From Rhodoferax sp. (GTDB taxonomy: Bacteria; Pseudomonadota; Gammaproteobacteria; Burkholderiales; Burkholderiaceae_C): a stretch of 36,465 bases of DNA. The notes under the pieces are model-generated. The model was not told where the DNA came from and did not search any database. It was given only the letters and a program-made list of their open reading frames with translations. Every line of letters begins with the position of its first letter. Position 1 is the first letter of the stretch. The stretch spans positions 1-36,465 of the forward strand of contig NZ_JAQTMS010000051.1 of the NCBI RefSeq assembly GCF_028714215.1. Reading direction: 5' to 3'. Shown here piece by piece: positions 7,122-15,833 of this stretch. Made by a program: the position numbers and the translations under genes.

Positions 7122-8018
7122 TCAGACCACCCCATTCGCCTTGAACCACTCCAGACAGCGCCGCCAGCCGTCTTCTGCCGGCCCCTGGCGAAAGCTGGGG
7201 CGATAGTCGGCATGGAAGGCATGGGGTGCGTCAGGGTACACCACAAACTGCGCCGCCTTCGAAGCCGCGGTTCCGCTGGCCAGCGCAGTCTTCATCTTAT
7301 CAATCGTGTCAAGTGGGATGCCGCCGTCTTTTTCGCCGTACAGACCCAGCACCGGCGCCCGCATGACGGCGGCCAGGTCGATCGGGTTTTTCGGCGTCAG
7401 ATCGGTGTTGGCGCCGACCAGCCGGCCATACCAGGCCACCGCCGCCTTGACCGGACCCTGCGCCGCATACAGCCAGGTGATACGGCCGCCCCAGCAAAAA
7501 CCGGTGATCGCCACCCTGGCCAGGTCGCCGCCATGCGCACCAGCCCATTTGACGGCGCCATCCAGGTCGGCCATCACTTGGGCGTCGGGTACCTTGGCCA
7601 CCACCTCGGCCATCAATTTGGCCATGTCGGTGTACTTGGCCGGCTCGCCCTGGCGCGCGTACAACTCGGGCGCAATGGCCAGATAGCCGGCCTTGGCAAA
7701 GCGCCGGCAAGTGTCGGCAATGTACTCGTGGACACCAAATATTTCCTGTACCACCAATACCACCGGCAAGTTGGTTTTCCCGGCCGGAGCCGCAAAATAA
7801 GCCGGCACGCTGAAGCCGGCGACTTCAAAATTGACGGTCCCCGATTTCAGTCCTTCAGTGGAAGTCTTGATCGCCGTCTGCGCCATGATGGGCATGGTCG
7901 CCGCCGCATAGCCGACACCCAGAGCCACCTTCAAGGCGGTGCGGCGGGTGGCACCCTGCTCGGTAGTCTGGCCGGGAACGAGGGCATCGAATTCAATCGT
8001 GAGGTCATCGCAAAGCAT
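7122..8018 (-). CDS. Dienelactone hydrolase family protein with twin-arginine-type leader
   Basis: The 298-residue alpha/beta hydrolase has Cys175 in GFCWGG as nucleophile, Asp231 in GEKDGG, His267 in APHAFHA, and Glu92 in VVQEIFG. This is the Cys-Asp-His triad with helper Glu of carboxymethylenebutenolidase-type enzymes. These hydrolyse dienelactones in chlorocatechol breakdown, though many homologues act on other lactones or esters. Residues 24-47 (TRRTALK, then a hydrophobic stretch ending MAQ) resemble a Tat signal, which would place it in the periplasm; this is common for one subgroup of the family. GGAGG precedes ATG 8018 at good spacing. No ring-cleavage genes are nearby, so the substrate is unknown. 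Confidence 0.92.
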   Translation of the reverse strand: MLCDDLTIEFDALVPGQTTEQGATRRTALKVALGVGYAAATMPIMAQTAIKTSTEGLKSGTVNFEVAGFSVPAYFAAPAGKTNLPVVLVVQEIFGVHEYIADTCRRFAKAGYLAIAPELYARQGEPAKYTDMAKLMAEVVAKVPDAQVMADLDGAVKWAGAHGGDLARVAITGFCWGGRITWLYAAQGPVKAAVAWYGRLVGANTDLTPKNPIDLAAVMRAPVLGLYGEKDGGIPLDTIDKMKTALASGTAASKAAQFVVYPDAPHAFHADYRPSFRQGPAEDGWRRCLEWFKANGVV

Positions 8019-8224
8019 AAAGTAGCCTCCGGTCGGTAAAAATGAAGTTGGCGAAGCGCGCTATTTAATCGCAAAAATCGAATCGGCGTGGCGGGAGCGA
8101 CTTTTTGGACTCGCTGCCACCCTTGCCACGGTCCCGGAAAATGGCCTCGGCCAGCGCGGCCAATGCATCGGAAAACGCATAAGCTCATGGCCCAAAGTCA
8201 TCAAGCTTCACCGACAATGGGGCC

Positions 8225-9031
8225 ATGGACAGCGGCAATCATCTGAAAAAAAACAGCCTCGGCAGCTGCACCCTGGTGGGTGCCGGGCCGGGTGATCCCG
8301 AGTTGCTGACCCTCAAGGCACTGAAGGCAATTCAAGCCGCCAGCGTGCTGCTGGTGGACGATCTGGTGAGCGACGAGATTGTGGCCTGTGCGGCACCGGG
8401 GGCTCGCATTGTCCACGTCGGCAAGCGCGGCGGCTGCCGCTCCACGCCGCAAGCGTTCATAGAAAAACTCATGCTCGCCGCGGTGCGCGCCGGCGAGACC
8501 GTGGTACGCCTGAAGGGCGGCGACCCCCTGGTCTTTGGCCGCGCCGGTGAAGAGCTGGAACACCTCCAGGCGGCGGGCATCGACGTCACCGTGGTCAACG
8601 GCATTACCTCGGGCTTGGCGGCCGTGACCGCGCTGGGTGTGCCGCTGACGCACCGCGAACACGCGCACGGCGTCATCTTCATCACCGGCCACGCCCAGGG
8701 CGGCGCCAGCGACATCGACTGGAAAGCACTGGCCGCCGCGGCGCACAACGCCAAACTGACGCTGGTCATCTACATGGGCGTCAGCAGCGCGCGCCGGATC
8801 CAGGACCAGTTGCTCAGCGGCCTGCCCGGCGATACACCGGTGGCGGTGGTCCAAAATGCCAGTCTGGCGCAGCAGCGTCACGCCGTCTGCACCCTGGCCC
8901 AATTGCAGCGCACGATCGAGCAGGAACAACTGGGCAGCCCCAGCGTGATCGTGGTCGGCAACGTGCTGCGCGGCCTGGCCGCAGCGCAGTTGTCGGCAAC
9001 GTCGGTGCAGCGCCGGGCGCAGCTTGGCTGA
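8225..9031 (+). CDS. cobA: Uroporphyrinogen-III C-methyltransferase
   Basis: This 268-residue SAM-dependent methyltransferase has the N-terminal VGAGPGDPELLTLKA loop (~18-32), the VVRLKGGDPLVFGRAGEE signature (~95-112) and the GITSG and PLTHRE motifs of the SUMT/CobA family. It methylates uroporphyrinogen III at C2 and C7 to precorrin-2, the branch point to siroheme and cobalamin. It lacks the CysG dehydrogenase/ferrochelatase part, so it is the single-domain form. It is transcribed away from the hydrolase gene across a 206-bp gap. GGGG just before the ATG is the probable ribosome binding site. Confidence 0.95.
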   Translation: MDSGNHLKKNSLGSCTLVGAGPGDPELLTLKALKAIQAASVLLVDDLVSDEIVACAAPGARIVHVGKRGGCRSTPQAFIEKLMLAAVRAGETVVRLKGGDPLVFGRAGEELEHLQAAGIDVTVVNGITSGLAAVTALGVPLTHREHAHGVIFITGHAQGGASDIDWKALAAAAHNAKLTLVIYMGVSSARRIQDQLLSGLPGDTPVAVVQNASLAQQRHAVCTLAQLQRTIEQEQLGSPSVIVVGNVLRGLAAAQLSATSVQRRAQLG

Positions 9032-9135
9032 CCCAGCGAACGCTGCCACCCGGCCACTTTTTTCCGGGTCAAAATCCGATCCGTTGAAGCCGCCGGGCAC
9101 AAGGCCTCAGGGACGCTGCGTCTACACTGCCGGCC

Positions 9136-10392
9136 ATGCATTTATTTGACGTCGTTGTTGTCGGAGCCGGGGCTGCCGGCCTGTTTTGCGCCGGGCTGGC
9201 GGGGCAGTCAGGCCTCAAGGTGCTGCTGCTGGACCACAGCGAAAAGGTAGCCGAGAAAATCAGGATCTCGGGCGGCGGCCGCTGCAACTTCACCAACCGC
9301 GACAGCAGCGCCGCCAATTTTCTGAGCGACAACCCGAATTTTTGCCGCTCCGCGCTATCGCGCTACACGCCGCGCCAGTTCACCGAATTGCTGCAACGCC
9401 ATGGCGTGGCGTTCCACGAAAAACACAAAGGCCAGCTGTTTTGCGACCGCTCGGCGCAAGACATCATCGACGTGCTATTGGCCGAATGCGCTGCCGGGCA
9501 GGTCACGCGCTGGCAGCCCTGTAGCGTCAAAAGCATTGTTTGGACCCCCGATACGCCAACGGCAGGCAGCGGCCATTACGAAATCGACAGCGATCGCGGG
9601 CTTGTCCAGACCCGCGCCGTGGTGATCGCCAGCGGCGGCCTGTCGATCCCGAAGATCGGGGCCAGCGATTTCGGCTACCGCATCGCCCGCCAGTTTGGTG
9701 TTCGCGTCGTCGAGCCACGGCCGGCCCTGGTACCCCTGACTTTTGGCGGCGAAGCTTGGGCTCCTTATGCGCAACTGGCCGGACTGTCGCTGCCGGTGCG
9801 GATCGAGGTCGGCGAGCGAAAGAACAAGGTCGCCTTCCAGGAAGACCTGTTGTTCACCCATCGCGGCCTGAGCGGCCCGGCCGTGCTGCAAATATCGAGC
9901 TATTGGCAAGCCGGCCGGCCGATCCGGATCAATCTGGCACCCGACTGCAATCTGCAGGAAGCGCTGACACGCGCCAAAACCAGTTCCCGAAAATTGATCA
10001 CCAACGAACTCGCCAGCCAATTGCCGTCACGCCTGGCCGACTGCTGGGTCCAGCAAGACCACCGTGCCGGCCACAACTGGCAGCGCCCGGTCAACGAGGC
10101 CAGCGACAAAGCCCTGGCGGCGCTGGCCGAACGGCTCTCAAGCTGGGAGATCACCCCCAGCGGAACCGAAGGTTACGCCAAAGCCGAAGTCACCGCCGGC
10201 GGCGTCGACACCCGTGATCTGTCTTCGCAGACCCTGGAGTCGAAACAGCCGGGCCTGTATTTCATCGGCGAAGTGGTGGACGTGACCGGCTGGCTGGGCG
10301 GCTACAACTTCCAGTGGGCCTGGTCCAGCGCCCATGCCTGCGCCCAGGGTCTGGCAGCCACGTTGCGGCCAGACTTGTCCAACAGGCATTGA
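9136..10392 (+). CDS. HI0933-family (BaiN-like) NAD(P)/FAD-dependent oxidoreductase
   Basis: The 418-residue protein starts with a dinucleotide-binding fold (VVVVGAGAAGLFCAG, ~6-20), followed by the family signature KIRISGGGRCNFTN (~46-59). A C-terminal FAD contact region VDVTGWLGGYNFQWAW (~382-397) closes the fold. This is the HI0933/YhiN group, to which the bile-acid-converting BaiN belongs. The physiological reaction in most bacteria is unknown, so only a flavin oxidoreductase role is safe. It follows cobA by about 100 bp on the same strand; no common pathway is evident. Ribosome binding site weak. Confidence 0.92.
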   Translation: MHLFDVVVVGAGAAGLFCAGLAGQSGLKVLLLDHSEKVAEKIRISGGGRCNFTNRDSSAANFLSDNPNFCRSALSRYTPRQFTELLQRHGVAFHEKHKGQLFCDRSAQDIIDVLLAECAAGQVTRWQPCSVKSIVWTPDTPTAGSGHYEIDSDRGLVQTRAVVIASGGLSIPKIGASDFGYRIARQFGVRVVEPRPALVPLTFGGEAWAPYAQLAGLSLPVRIEVGERKNKVAFQEDLLFTHRGLSGPAVLQISSYWQAGRPIRINLAPDCNLQEALTRAKTSSRKLITNELASQLPSRLADCWVQQDHRAGHNWQRPVNEASDKALAALAERLSSWEITPSGTEGYAKAEVTAGGVDTRDLSSQTLESKQPGLYFIGEVVDVTGWLGGYNFQWAWSSAHACAQGLAATLRPDLSNRH

Positions 10393-10416
10393 ATTCGGCC
10401 ACAACACCGCTATAAT
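10389..10416 (+). promoter_or_regulatory. Sigma-70-type promoter for rpsU
   Basis: TTGAAT (10389-10394), 16 bases, and a perfect TATAAT (10411-10416) precede rpsU. The predicted leader is about 120 bases. Confidence 0.75.
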
Positions 10417-10541
10417 CCAAGGCTTTGCTGGCAAACCCCCGCTGCCTGATCACCTTTTTAGCGGGGAAAATCGCACGCTATCCGTCAAAAGGCCCGATCT
10501 TCCTTTGGCTGAAGTCTGCATATTTTGGACAACATTATTTA

Positions 10542-10754
10542 ATGACAACCATCCGTGTAAAAGAGAACGAACCTTTTGACGTAGCGCTGCGTCGCTTCAA
10601 GCGCACCATCGAGAAATTAGGCCTTTTGACTGACTTGCGTGCCCGCGAGTTCTACGAAAAGCCGACCGCCGAGCGCAAGCGCAAGAAAGCGGCCGCCGTC
10701 AAGCGCAACTACAAGCGCATCCGGGCCATGCAGTTGCCCAAGAAGATGTATTGA
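10542..10754 (+). CDS. rpsU: 30S ribosomal protein S21
   Basis: The 70-residue basic protein begins [20 protein letters not shown] and ends in a Lys/Arg-rich tail, the normal length and sequence for S21. S21 joins the 30S subunit near the mRNA 3'-end platform and helps initiation. The frame is open from 10425, but ATG 10542 is the conserved start. It has its own promoter and is closed by a terminator before yqeY, so the classical rpsU-yqeY order is kept but not obligatorily co-transcribed. Confidence 0.97.
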   Translation: MTTIRVKENEPFDVALRRFKRTIEKLGLLTDLRAREFYEKPTAERKRKKAAAVKRNYKRIRAMQLPKKMY

Positions 10755-10805
10755 CCTGAGACCTTGCGGGACAGGCCTTTAGCCCTGTCCCCGACCGATC
10801 AAAAC

Positions 10806-10839
10806 AAGCTCGCCGAGGACGCTCAGGCGGGCTTTTTTT
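10806..10839 (+). terminator. Intrinsic terminator after rpsU
   Basis: AAGCTCGCC (10806-10814) pairs with GGCGGGCTT (10826-10834), with one T-G wobble, followed by a T run to 10839. It lies between rpsU and yqeY. Confidence 0.85.
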
Positions 10840-10907
10840 ATTTCCGAACGAACTTGGAACCTGCGCGTCAATAATTAGACCCGGGTTCTTAACTAGGAGC
10901 ACCTTCA

Positions 10908-11369
10908 ATGTCACTCAAAGAACAAGTCACCGAAGACATGAAAGCCGCCATGCGCGCCAAGGACAGCGAGCGCCTGGGGACCATCCGTCTGCTGCTGGCC
11001 GCGGCAAAGCAAAAAGAAGTGGATGAGCGTGTCGTGCTGGACGACGTCGCCATGGTGGCCATCGTCGACAAGCTGATCAAGCAGCGCAAGGACTCGGTCG
11101 CCGCTTTCACGCAGGCCAATCGGATGGACCTGGCCGACAAGGAAAGCGCTGAAATCAAGGTGCTGGAGGCCTACCTGCCGCAGCGCCTGAGCAGCGAGGA
11201 AGTGGCCGCCGAAGTGCGCGCCATCGTGGCCCAATTGAGCACCGAGTTGGGCCGCGACGCCGGTCCGGGCGACATGGGCAAGGTGATGGCAGCGGTCAAG
11301 ACCCGCCTGGCCGGCAAGGCCGACATGGGACAGGTATCGGCCGCCGTCAAAGCCGCCTTGTCGCGCTAG
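10908..11369 (+). CDS. yqeY: GatB/YqeY-domain protein
   Basis: The 153-residue, mostly helical protein matches the YqeY family from end to end: an N-terminal helix set (MSLKEQVTEDMKAAMRAKD), the YLPQRLS turn (~88), and the GDMGKVM and ADMGQVSAAVK repeats near the C-terminus. The fold equals the tRNA-binding tail domain of GatB, part of the Glu-tRNA(Gln) amidotransferase, but the free protein's function is not settled. Being next to rpsU is usual in proteobacteria. AGGAG stands before ATG 10908. Confidence 0.95.
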   Translation: MSLKEQVTEDMKAAMRAKDSERLGTIRLLLAAAKQKEVDERVVLDDVAMVAIVDKLIKQRKDSVAAFTQANRMDLADKESAEIKVLEAYLPQRLSSEEVAAEVRAIVAQLSTELGRDAGPGDMGKVMAAVKTRLAGKADMGQVSAAVKAALSR

Positions 11370-11374
11370 CTAGC

Positions 11375-12781
11375 TCAGCTCCCCGCCACCGTCATGCGGT
11401 CAACCAGGATCGAGCCCACCGTCTTGGTGCCGTAGTTGTAGGTGTCGGCCCCCACCGCCAGAATGCCTTTGAGCATGCTATTCATGTTGCCGGCGATGGT
11501 GATTTCGTGCACCGGATAGGCAATACGACCTTTTTCCACCCAGAAGCCGCTGGCGCCACGCGAGTAGTCGCCGGTGACGTAGTTCACGCCGCTGCCCATC
11601 AGCTCGGTCACAAACAGGCCGGTGCCCAGTTTTTCCAGCATCGCGTCCAGCGTGTCCGTGGCACGGGTCAAGCGTGAAGTCAGGCTCAGGTTGTGCGAGC
11701 CGCCGGCGTTGCCAGTGGTTTTCATGCCCAGCTTGCGGGCCGAATAGCTGCCCAGAAAGTAACCCTGGACCCGGCCGGCCTGCACCACCTGCCGGGCCTT
11801 GACCCGGACCCCCTCGTCATCGAACGGCGAACTGCCTTTGCCGCGCTTGACAAACGGGTCTTCGGTGACATCAATGTGTTTGGCCAGCACCTGTTTGCCC
11901 AGCGAATCGAGCAAGAAGGAACTTTTGCGGTACAACGATCCACCGCTGATGGCCTGCACGAAGTTGCCTAGCAGACCGGCGGCCAGCGGCGACTCGAACA
12001 GCACGGCGCACTCGCGCGTGGCAATCTTGCGCGCATGCAAACGGCTCAGGGCACGCTCGGCGGCATAGCGCCCGATCGCCTCGGGGGAGGCCAATTCCTC
12101 GGCGTTGCGCATCGAGCTGTACCAGGCATCGCGCTGCATGTCGGCGCCCTTGCCGGCAATCGGCGACACTGACAAGGAGTGGCGCGAGCTGGCGTAGCCG
12201 CCCCGGAAACCGTGGGTGTGGGCACTGAAAAAATGCGATTGCTGCGCCGACACGCTGGCACCTTCGCTGTTGCAGATGCGCTTGTCGGTGCGCAGCGCCG
12301 CCGCCTCGCAGCGCATGGCTAACTCCGCCGCCGCCTCACTGCGGATAGCCCAGGGGAAAAACAGGTCCAGGTCGGTACGCTGTTCGGACGGCGGTGCCAC
12401 ATCCTGGAGATCCGGCAAACCGGCCATCGGGTCTTCCGCGGTGAAGCGCGCAATATCGTAGGCAGCGCGCACCGTCTGTTCAATCGCCGCCCGGGAAAAA
12501 TCCGAGGTGCTGGCATTGCCACGGCGATGCCCCACATAGACCGTGACACCCAGCGATTTGTCGCGGTTGCGTTCCACATTTTCCAGTTCACCCTTGCGCA
12601 CTGAGACACTCAAGCCGCAACCCTCGGAGGCCTCCGCGCCGGCATCGGTGGCGCCCAGTTTTTTGGCTTGCGCCAGGGCCGTGTCGACCAGTTCCTCAAA
12701 GAAAGGACGGCTGTAGCTGAAGCCACTGTCGGCTTTGGCTTGGGCCGACGGGGCGTTGGAGAGGCGAGTAGGTTTCTTCAT
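11375..12781 (-). CDS. pmbA: PmbA/TldE metalloprotease-complex subunit
   Basis: This 468-residue protein matches PmbA (TldE): an N-terminal domain with SVRKGELENVERNRDKSLGVTVYVG (~56-80), a middle domain, and a C-terminal barrel ending GNMNSMLKGI and YNYGTKTVGSILVDRMTVAG. TldD/TldE heterodimers cleave unfolded peptides and process some peptide natural products; the zinc site is on TldD, and no HExxxH is present here, as expected for TldE. No tldD is in the window. The gene converges on yqeY with only 5 bp between stops. It diverges from yjgA with a very short gap, so their promoters must overlap. Confidence 0.95.
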   Translation of the reverse strand: MKKPTRLSNAPSAQAKADSGFSYSRPFFEELVDTALAQAKKLGATDAGAEASEGCGLSVSVRKGELENVERNRDKSLGVTVYVGHRRGNASTSDFSRAAIEQTVRAAYDIARFTAEDPMAGLPDLQDVAPPSEQRTDLDLFFPWAIRSEAAAELAMRCEAAALRTDKRICNSEGASVSAQQSHFFSAHTHGFRGGYASSRHSLSVSPIAGKGADMQRDAWYSSMRNAEELASPEAIGRYAAERALSRLHARKIATRECAVLFESPLAAGLLGNFVQAISGGSLYRKSSFLLDSLGKQVLAKHIDVTEDPFVKRGKGSSPFDDEGVRVKARQVVQAGRVQGYFLGSYSARKLGMKTTGNAGGSHNLSLTSRLTRATDTLDAMLEKLGTGLFVTELMGSGVNYVTGDYSRGASGFWVEKGRIAYPVHEITIAGNMNSMLKGILAVGADTYNYGTKTVGSILVDRMTVAGS

Positions 12782-12804
12782 ATCGGAGGCTATGATACTT
12801 GGCT

Positions 12805-13428
12805 ATGTCACGTAAACTAAAAAAAGGCTATTTCGTCAAAGGTGAGTTTGTCGCCGAGGGCAGCGAGCGCGATCTGGAACTCAAGCGCGAACTCAAAGGC
12901 ACCGACGAACAAAGCCGCACCGACCTGAAACGCGAAAGCACTGAATTGCAAAAGCTCGGCGAAGACCTGCTGACGCTGCGTCCCGACCTGATGGCGCGGC
13001 TGGACTTGAGCGAAAAGCTCAAGGACGCCGTGCTGGAAGCCAAACGCATCACCAATTTCGAAGGCAAGCGCCGCCAGATGCAGTTCATCGGCAAGCTGAT
13101 GCGTCTGGTCGATCCGGCGGTGCTGGAAACCGTGCGCGCCGCCTTGACCGAACAACACAGCGGCTCGGCGCATGAGAACCTGGTGCTGCACCTGGCCGAG
13201 ACCTGGCGTGACCGTCTGCTGGCCGATGACGACGCCTTCGGCGAGTGGGTCAGCAAGTGCCCGGATACCGATGCACAGCAACTGCGGGCACTGATTCGCC
13301 AAGCCAGAAAAGACGCCAAACCTGAGAAACCCGGCGCGGCGGTGCGCCATGGCCGTGCCTACCGGGATATTTTCCAGATCGTTCGCGAACAATTGGCGAC
13401 CGAAGACGAAACGGACGAAGCATCATGA
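12805..13428 (+). CDS. yjgA: YjgA/DarP-family ribosome biogenesis protein (DUF615)
   Basis: The charged helical protein (207 residues from ATG 12805) matches the DUF615 family, including EAKRITNFEGKRRQMQFIGKLMR (~75-97), which corresponds to the conserved RRRQLQLIGKMLR stretch in E. coli YjgA. That family (DarP) associates with late 50S precursors. A TTG at 12799 lies 9 bases after GGAGG and could be the start instead. The stop overlaps the mog ATG by 4 bases (ATGA), indicating co-translation. Confidence 0.93.
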   Translation: MSRKLKKGYFVKGEFVAEGSERDLELKRELKGTDEQSRTDLKRESTELQKLGEDLLTLRPDLMARLDLSEKLKDAVLEAKRITNFEGKRRQMQFIGKLMRLVDPAVLETVRAALTEQHSGSAHENLVLHLAETWRDRLLADDDAFGEWVSKCPDTDAQQLRALIRQARKDAKPEKPGAAVRHGRAYRDIFQIVREQLATEDETDEAS

Positions 13429-14036
13429 CCATTGCGGCAAGCCCTGCCTTCGACAGCATCAAAATCGGCATCGTCTCGATCAGCGACCGAGCTTCCAGTG
13501 GCGCCTACGTCGACAAAGGCCTGCCGGCCTTACAGGACTGGCTAAGCCGCGCCCTGAAGAACCCCTTGCAATTCGAGCCCCGACTGATCCCGGACGAACA
13601 GGCCACCATCAGCCGCACCTTGATTGAACTGGTCGACGCCCATTGCGCCCTGGTCTTGACCACCGGCGGCACCGGCCCGGCTTTGCGCGACGTGACACCG
13701 GAAGCCACACTGGCGGTGGCGCACAAGGAAATGCCGGGGTTTGGCGAACAAATGCGGCAGATCAGCCTGAAGTTCGTGCCGACCGCCATTTTGTCGCGCC
13801 AGGTGGCCGTGATCCGCCATCAAACCCTGATCATCAACCTGCCGGGGCAGCCCAAGTCGATTCAGGAAACGCTGGAAGGCCTGCGCGGGCGCGACGGCGA
13901 GCTTCTGATGGCCGGCATCTTTGCCGCGGTGCCCTACTGCATAGACCTGATCGGCGGGCCGTACCTGGAAACGGTAGCGGCCGTGTGCCAGGCGTTCCGG
14001 CCCAAGGCGGCCATTCGACCCGCGCCGGCGACCTGA
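13425..14036 (+). CDS. mog: Molybdopterin adenylyltransferase
   Basis: The 203-residue protein has the MogA/MoaB fold with KIGIVSISDRASSG near the start (~12), TTGGTGPALRDVTPEAT (~77-93), the central signature that binds molybdopterin, and INLPGQPKSIQETL (~140). It adenylates molybdopterin before molybdate insertion. TPEAT and the SDR...G motif place it with Mog rather than MoaB, though the two are hard to separate by eye. It overlaps yjgA by 4 bases. Confidence 0.93.
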   Translation: MTIAASPAFDSIKIGIVSISDRASSGAYVDKGLPALQDWLSRALKNPLQFEPRLIPDEQATISRTLIELVDAHCALVLTTGGTGPALRDVTPEATLAVAHKEMPGFGEQMRQISLKFVPTAILSRQVAVIRHQTLIINLPGQPKSIQETLEGLRGRDGELLMAGIFAAVPYCIDLIGGPYLETVAAVCQAFRPKAAIRPAPAT

Positions 14037-14050
14037 GACCACCCGTTTTT

Positions 14051-14085
14051 TGTCATGCCGGACCTGATCCGGGGCCGCAATGACA
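14051..14085. repeat. REP-like palindromic repeat, short copy
   Basis: The unit is bounded by TGTCAT and ATGACA and contains GCCGGA, five bases and TCCGG. It equals the reverse complement of the 15725-15780 unit with about 21 central bases missing. It lies between the convergent mog and cysE genes and may act as a transcript-end hairpin. Confidence 0.8.
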
Positions 14086-14107
14086 CCGTGGGTGTTGCCC
14101 AACCGAC

Positions 14108-14881
14108 TTACTTACCCACCAATTGGTTCAACTTCTCCGCCTCGAAGTGTTCGCTGCGGGCGGCGTCACCGGGCACGCAGTCGGGCTCCTGGCGTTGTTT
14201 TGAGAGCTTGTCGATGGTTTGCCACAACATGGCAATCTGGTGCTCCTGCGCCGCCGCATTGTCGATCAAACCCCGCATCGCCTGGCTCAGGGGATCGTCG
14301 TTCTGCGTCACGCCGTAAGCTGAAAACCCCATTTTGGAGGCGGCCTCCTCGCGCTTGACATCCAGTTCGGCCTGAATAATGCGGGCCGGGTTGCCGACCG
14401 CCGTGGCGCCGGCCGGCACCGGTTTCGTGACCACCGCGTTGGAGCCCACTTTGGCGCCATCGCCGACCGTGAAGCCACCCAGCACCTGAGCCCCGGCGCC
14501 CACCACCACATTGCGCCCCAGCGTGGGATGGCGCTTGGCACCCTTGTAGAGCGAGGTACCGCCCAGCGTGACGCCCTGGTAAATGGTGCAACCGTCGCCG
14601 ATTTCAGCCGTCTCGCCCACCACCACGCCCATCGCATGGTCAAAGAAAACCCGCTCGCCAATCTTGGCGCCGGGATGGATTTCGATGCCCGTGAGAAAGC
14701 GCGCAATGTGCGAAATGAAACGGCCCAGCCACTTCATTTCATGCGTCCAGCACCAATGGGCCGGCCGGTACAGCACCAGGGCATGCAAACCCGGATAACA
14801 AGTCAACACCTCCCAGCGGCTGCGCGCCGCGGGATCGCGGTCAAGAATGCATTGAATGTCGGAGCGTAGTCTGGAAAACAT
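14108..14881 (-). CDS. cysE: Serine O-acetyltransferase
   Basis: This 257-residue protein carries the left-handed hexapeptide-repeat acyltransferase signature: [33 protein letters not shown] in overlapping sixes (~65-97), then [20 protein letters not shown] (~103-122). It makes O-acetylserine from serine and acetyl-CoA, the first step of cysteine synthesis. His80 and Asp79 (FFDHAMG) correspond to the catalytic pair. The C-terminal tail ends NQLVGK rather than the Ile that usually docks into cysteine synthase, so complex formation may be altered. It follows trmJ with 9 bp between them on the same strand. Confidence 0.95.
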   Translation of the reverse strand: MFSRLRSDIQCILDRDPAARSRWEVLTCYPGLHALVLYRPAHWCWTHEMKWLGRFISHIARFLTGIEIHPGAKIGERVFFDHAMGVVVGETAEIGDGCTIYQGVTLGGTSLYKGAKRHPTLGRNVVVGAGAQVLGGFTVGDGAKVGSNAVVTKPVPAGATAVGNPARIIQAELDVKREEAASKMGFSAYGVTQNDDPLSQAMRGLIDNAAAQEHQIAMLWQTIDKLSKQRQEPDCVPGDAARSEHFEAEKLNQLVGK

Positions 14882-14890
14882 TTGCCAAGT

Positions 14891-15658
14891 CTAGCCTCTT
14901 GAGGGTGTACCTGCTGCCGGCGTGGGGTCAGGTGCTTTCGCGCTGCGGTCCATCATCTTGGCGATGCCGCGCAGAATGTGGATTTCTTCTTGGGTCACCG
15001 CGGCCCGGTTGAATAACTGGTTCAGCCTGGGCATCAGTTTCTTGGGCGCCTGCGGGTCCAGAAAACCGATGCTGACCAGGGCCTGCTCCCAGTGCGCCAG
15101 CATGCCGGCCAACTGCGCCGCATCGGCCAAGTGCGGCGCTGCCGTCGCCGCCTGCACGGCGTAGCCGCCCAGCGCCAGCCGCCACTCGTAGGCAATCAAC
15201 TGCAACGCGGCCGCCAGATTGAGGGAGCCAAACTGGGGGTTGCTGGGTATGCTCAAGGCCACGTGACAGCGGTATACGTCTTCATTGGACATGCCAAAAC
15301 GCTCGCAGCCGAACAGGAAGGCAACGCCCCCCTGCGCCGGCTGGTCGGCCCTCGACAGTGCCTCAAAATGCGCACGCGGCGCCAGCGTGGGGGGACCAAA
15401 ATCGCGCGGCGTCATGGCCGTCGCGCACAAATGCGTCATGCCCTCCAGCGCCTCGTCCAGCGTGGCGACGATACGGGCGTTCTTCAGCACATCCAGGGCT
15501 CCGCTGGCGCGCTGTATCGTCTCCTCCCGGCGCAGCACGTTGGCCCAGCGCGGCGCCACCAGCACCAGGTCATCGAAACCCATGGTTTTCATGGCGCGGG
15601 CAGCGGCCCCCACATTGCCGGCATGGCTGGTATGGATCAGGATAAAACGTGTTTGCAT
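14891..15658 (-). CDS. trmJ: tRNA (cytidine/uridine-2'-O)-methyltransferase
   Basis: The 255-residue SpoU/TrmH-class (SPOUT) methyltransferase begins MQTRFILIHTSHAGNVGAA, typical of TrmJ. It continues with RAMKTMGFDDLVLVAPR, a Gly-rich LFGCERFGMSNEDVYRCH (~130-147) and IPSNPQFGSLNLAAALQLIAYEW (~150-172), forming the SAM-binding knot. TrmJ methylates position 32 of tRNAs. The frame continues upstream to 15748, but that part is read through a palindromic repeat, so ATG 15658 is chosen. It diverges from suhB, an arrangement common in proteobacteria. Confidence 0.94.
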   Translation of the reverse strand: MQTRFILIHTSHAGNVGAAARAMKTMGFDDLVLVAPRWANVLRREETIQRASGALDVLKNARIVATLDEALEGMTHLCATAMTPRDFGPPTLAPRAHFEALSRADQPAQGGVAFLFGCERFGMSNEDVYRCHVALSIPSNPQFGSLNLAAALQLIAYEWRLALGGYAVQAATAAPHLADAAQLAGMLAHWEQALVSIGFLDPQAPKKLMPRLNQLFNRAAVTQEEIHILRGIAKMMDRSAKAPDPTPAAGTPSRG

Positions 15659-15724
15659 GAGCTCGAAAAACGGGAAACTCGTCGGGACGGTTAAAATCGC
15701 CCTATTGTCGCTGGCAAAAACAAC

Positions 15725-15780
15725 TGTCATTGCGGGCCGGACCCGCAATCCATGGATGCCGGATCCAGTCCGGCATGACA
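15725..15780. repeat. REP-like palindromic repeat, full 56-bp copy
   Basis: Two hairpins in a row: ATTGCGGG/CCCGCAAT (15729-15749) and ATGCCGGA/TCCGGCAT (15756-15776). The outer ends TGTCAT and ATGACA are complementary. It lies in the divergent trmJ-suhB gap. An inverted, shorter copy is at 14051-14085. Confidence 0.88.
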
Positions 15781-15833
15781 GCCGCTAAAGGAACAGAACT
15801 CAAGGTCTGTGCCTCAAACATATAGAGTTATCC

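Noticed and set aside
6537..8039. Long plus-strand frame over the ZIP and hydrolase genes
   Set aside because: Antisense to two genes with clear motifs and a terminator between them.
15659..15748. Longer N-terminus for trmJ
   Set aside because: Read through the palindromic repeat; the family match starts at ATG 15658.
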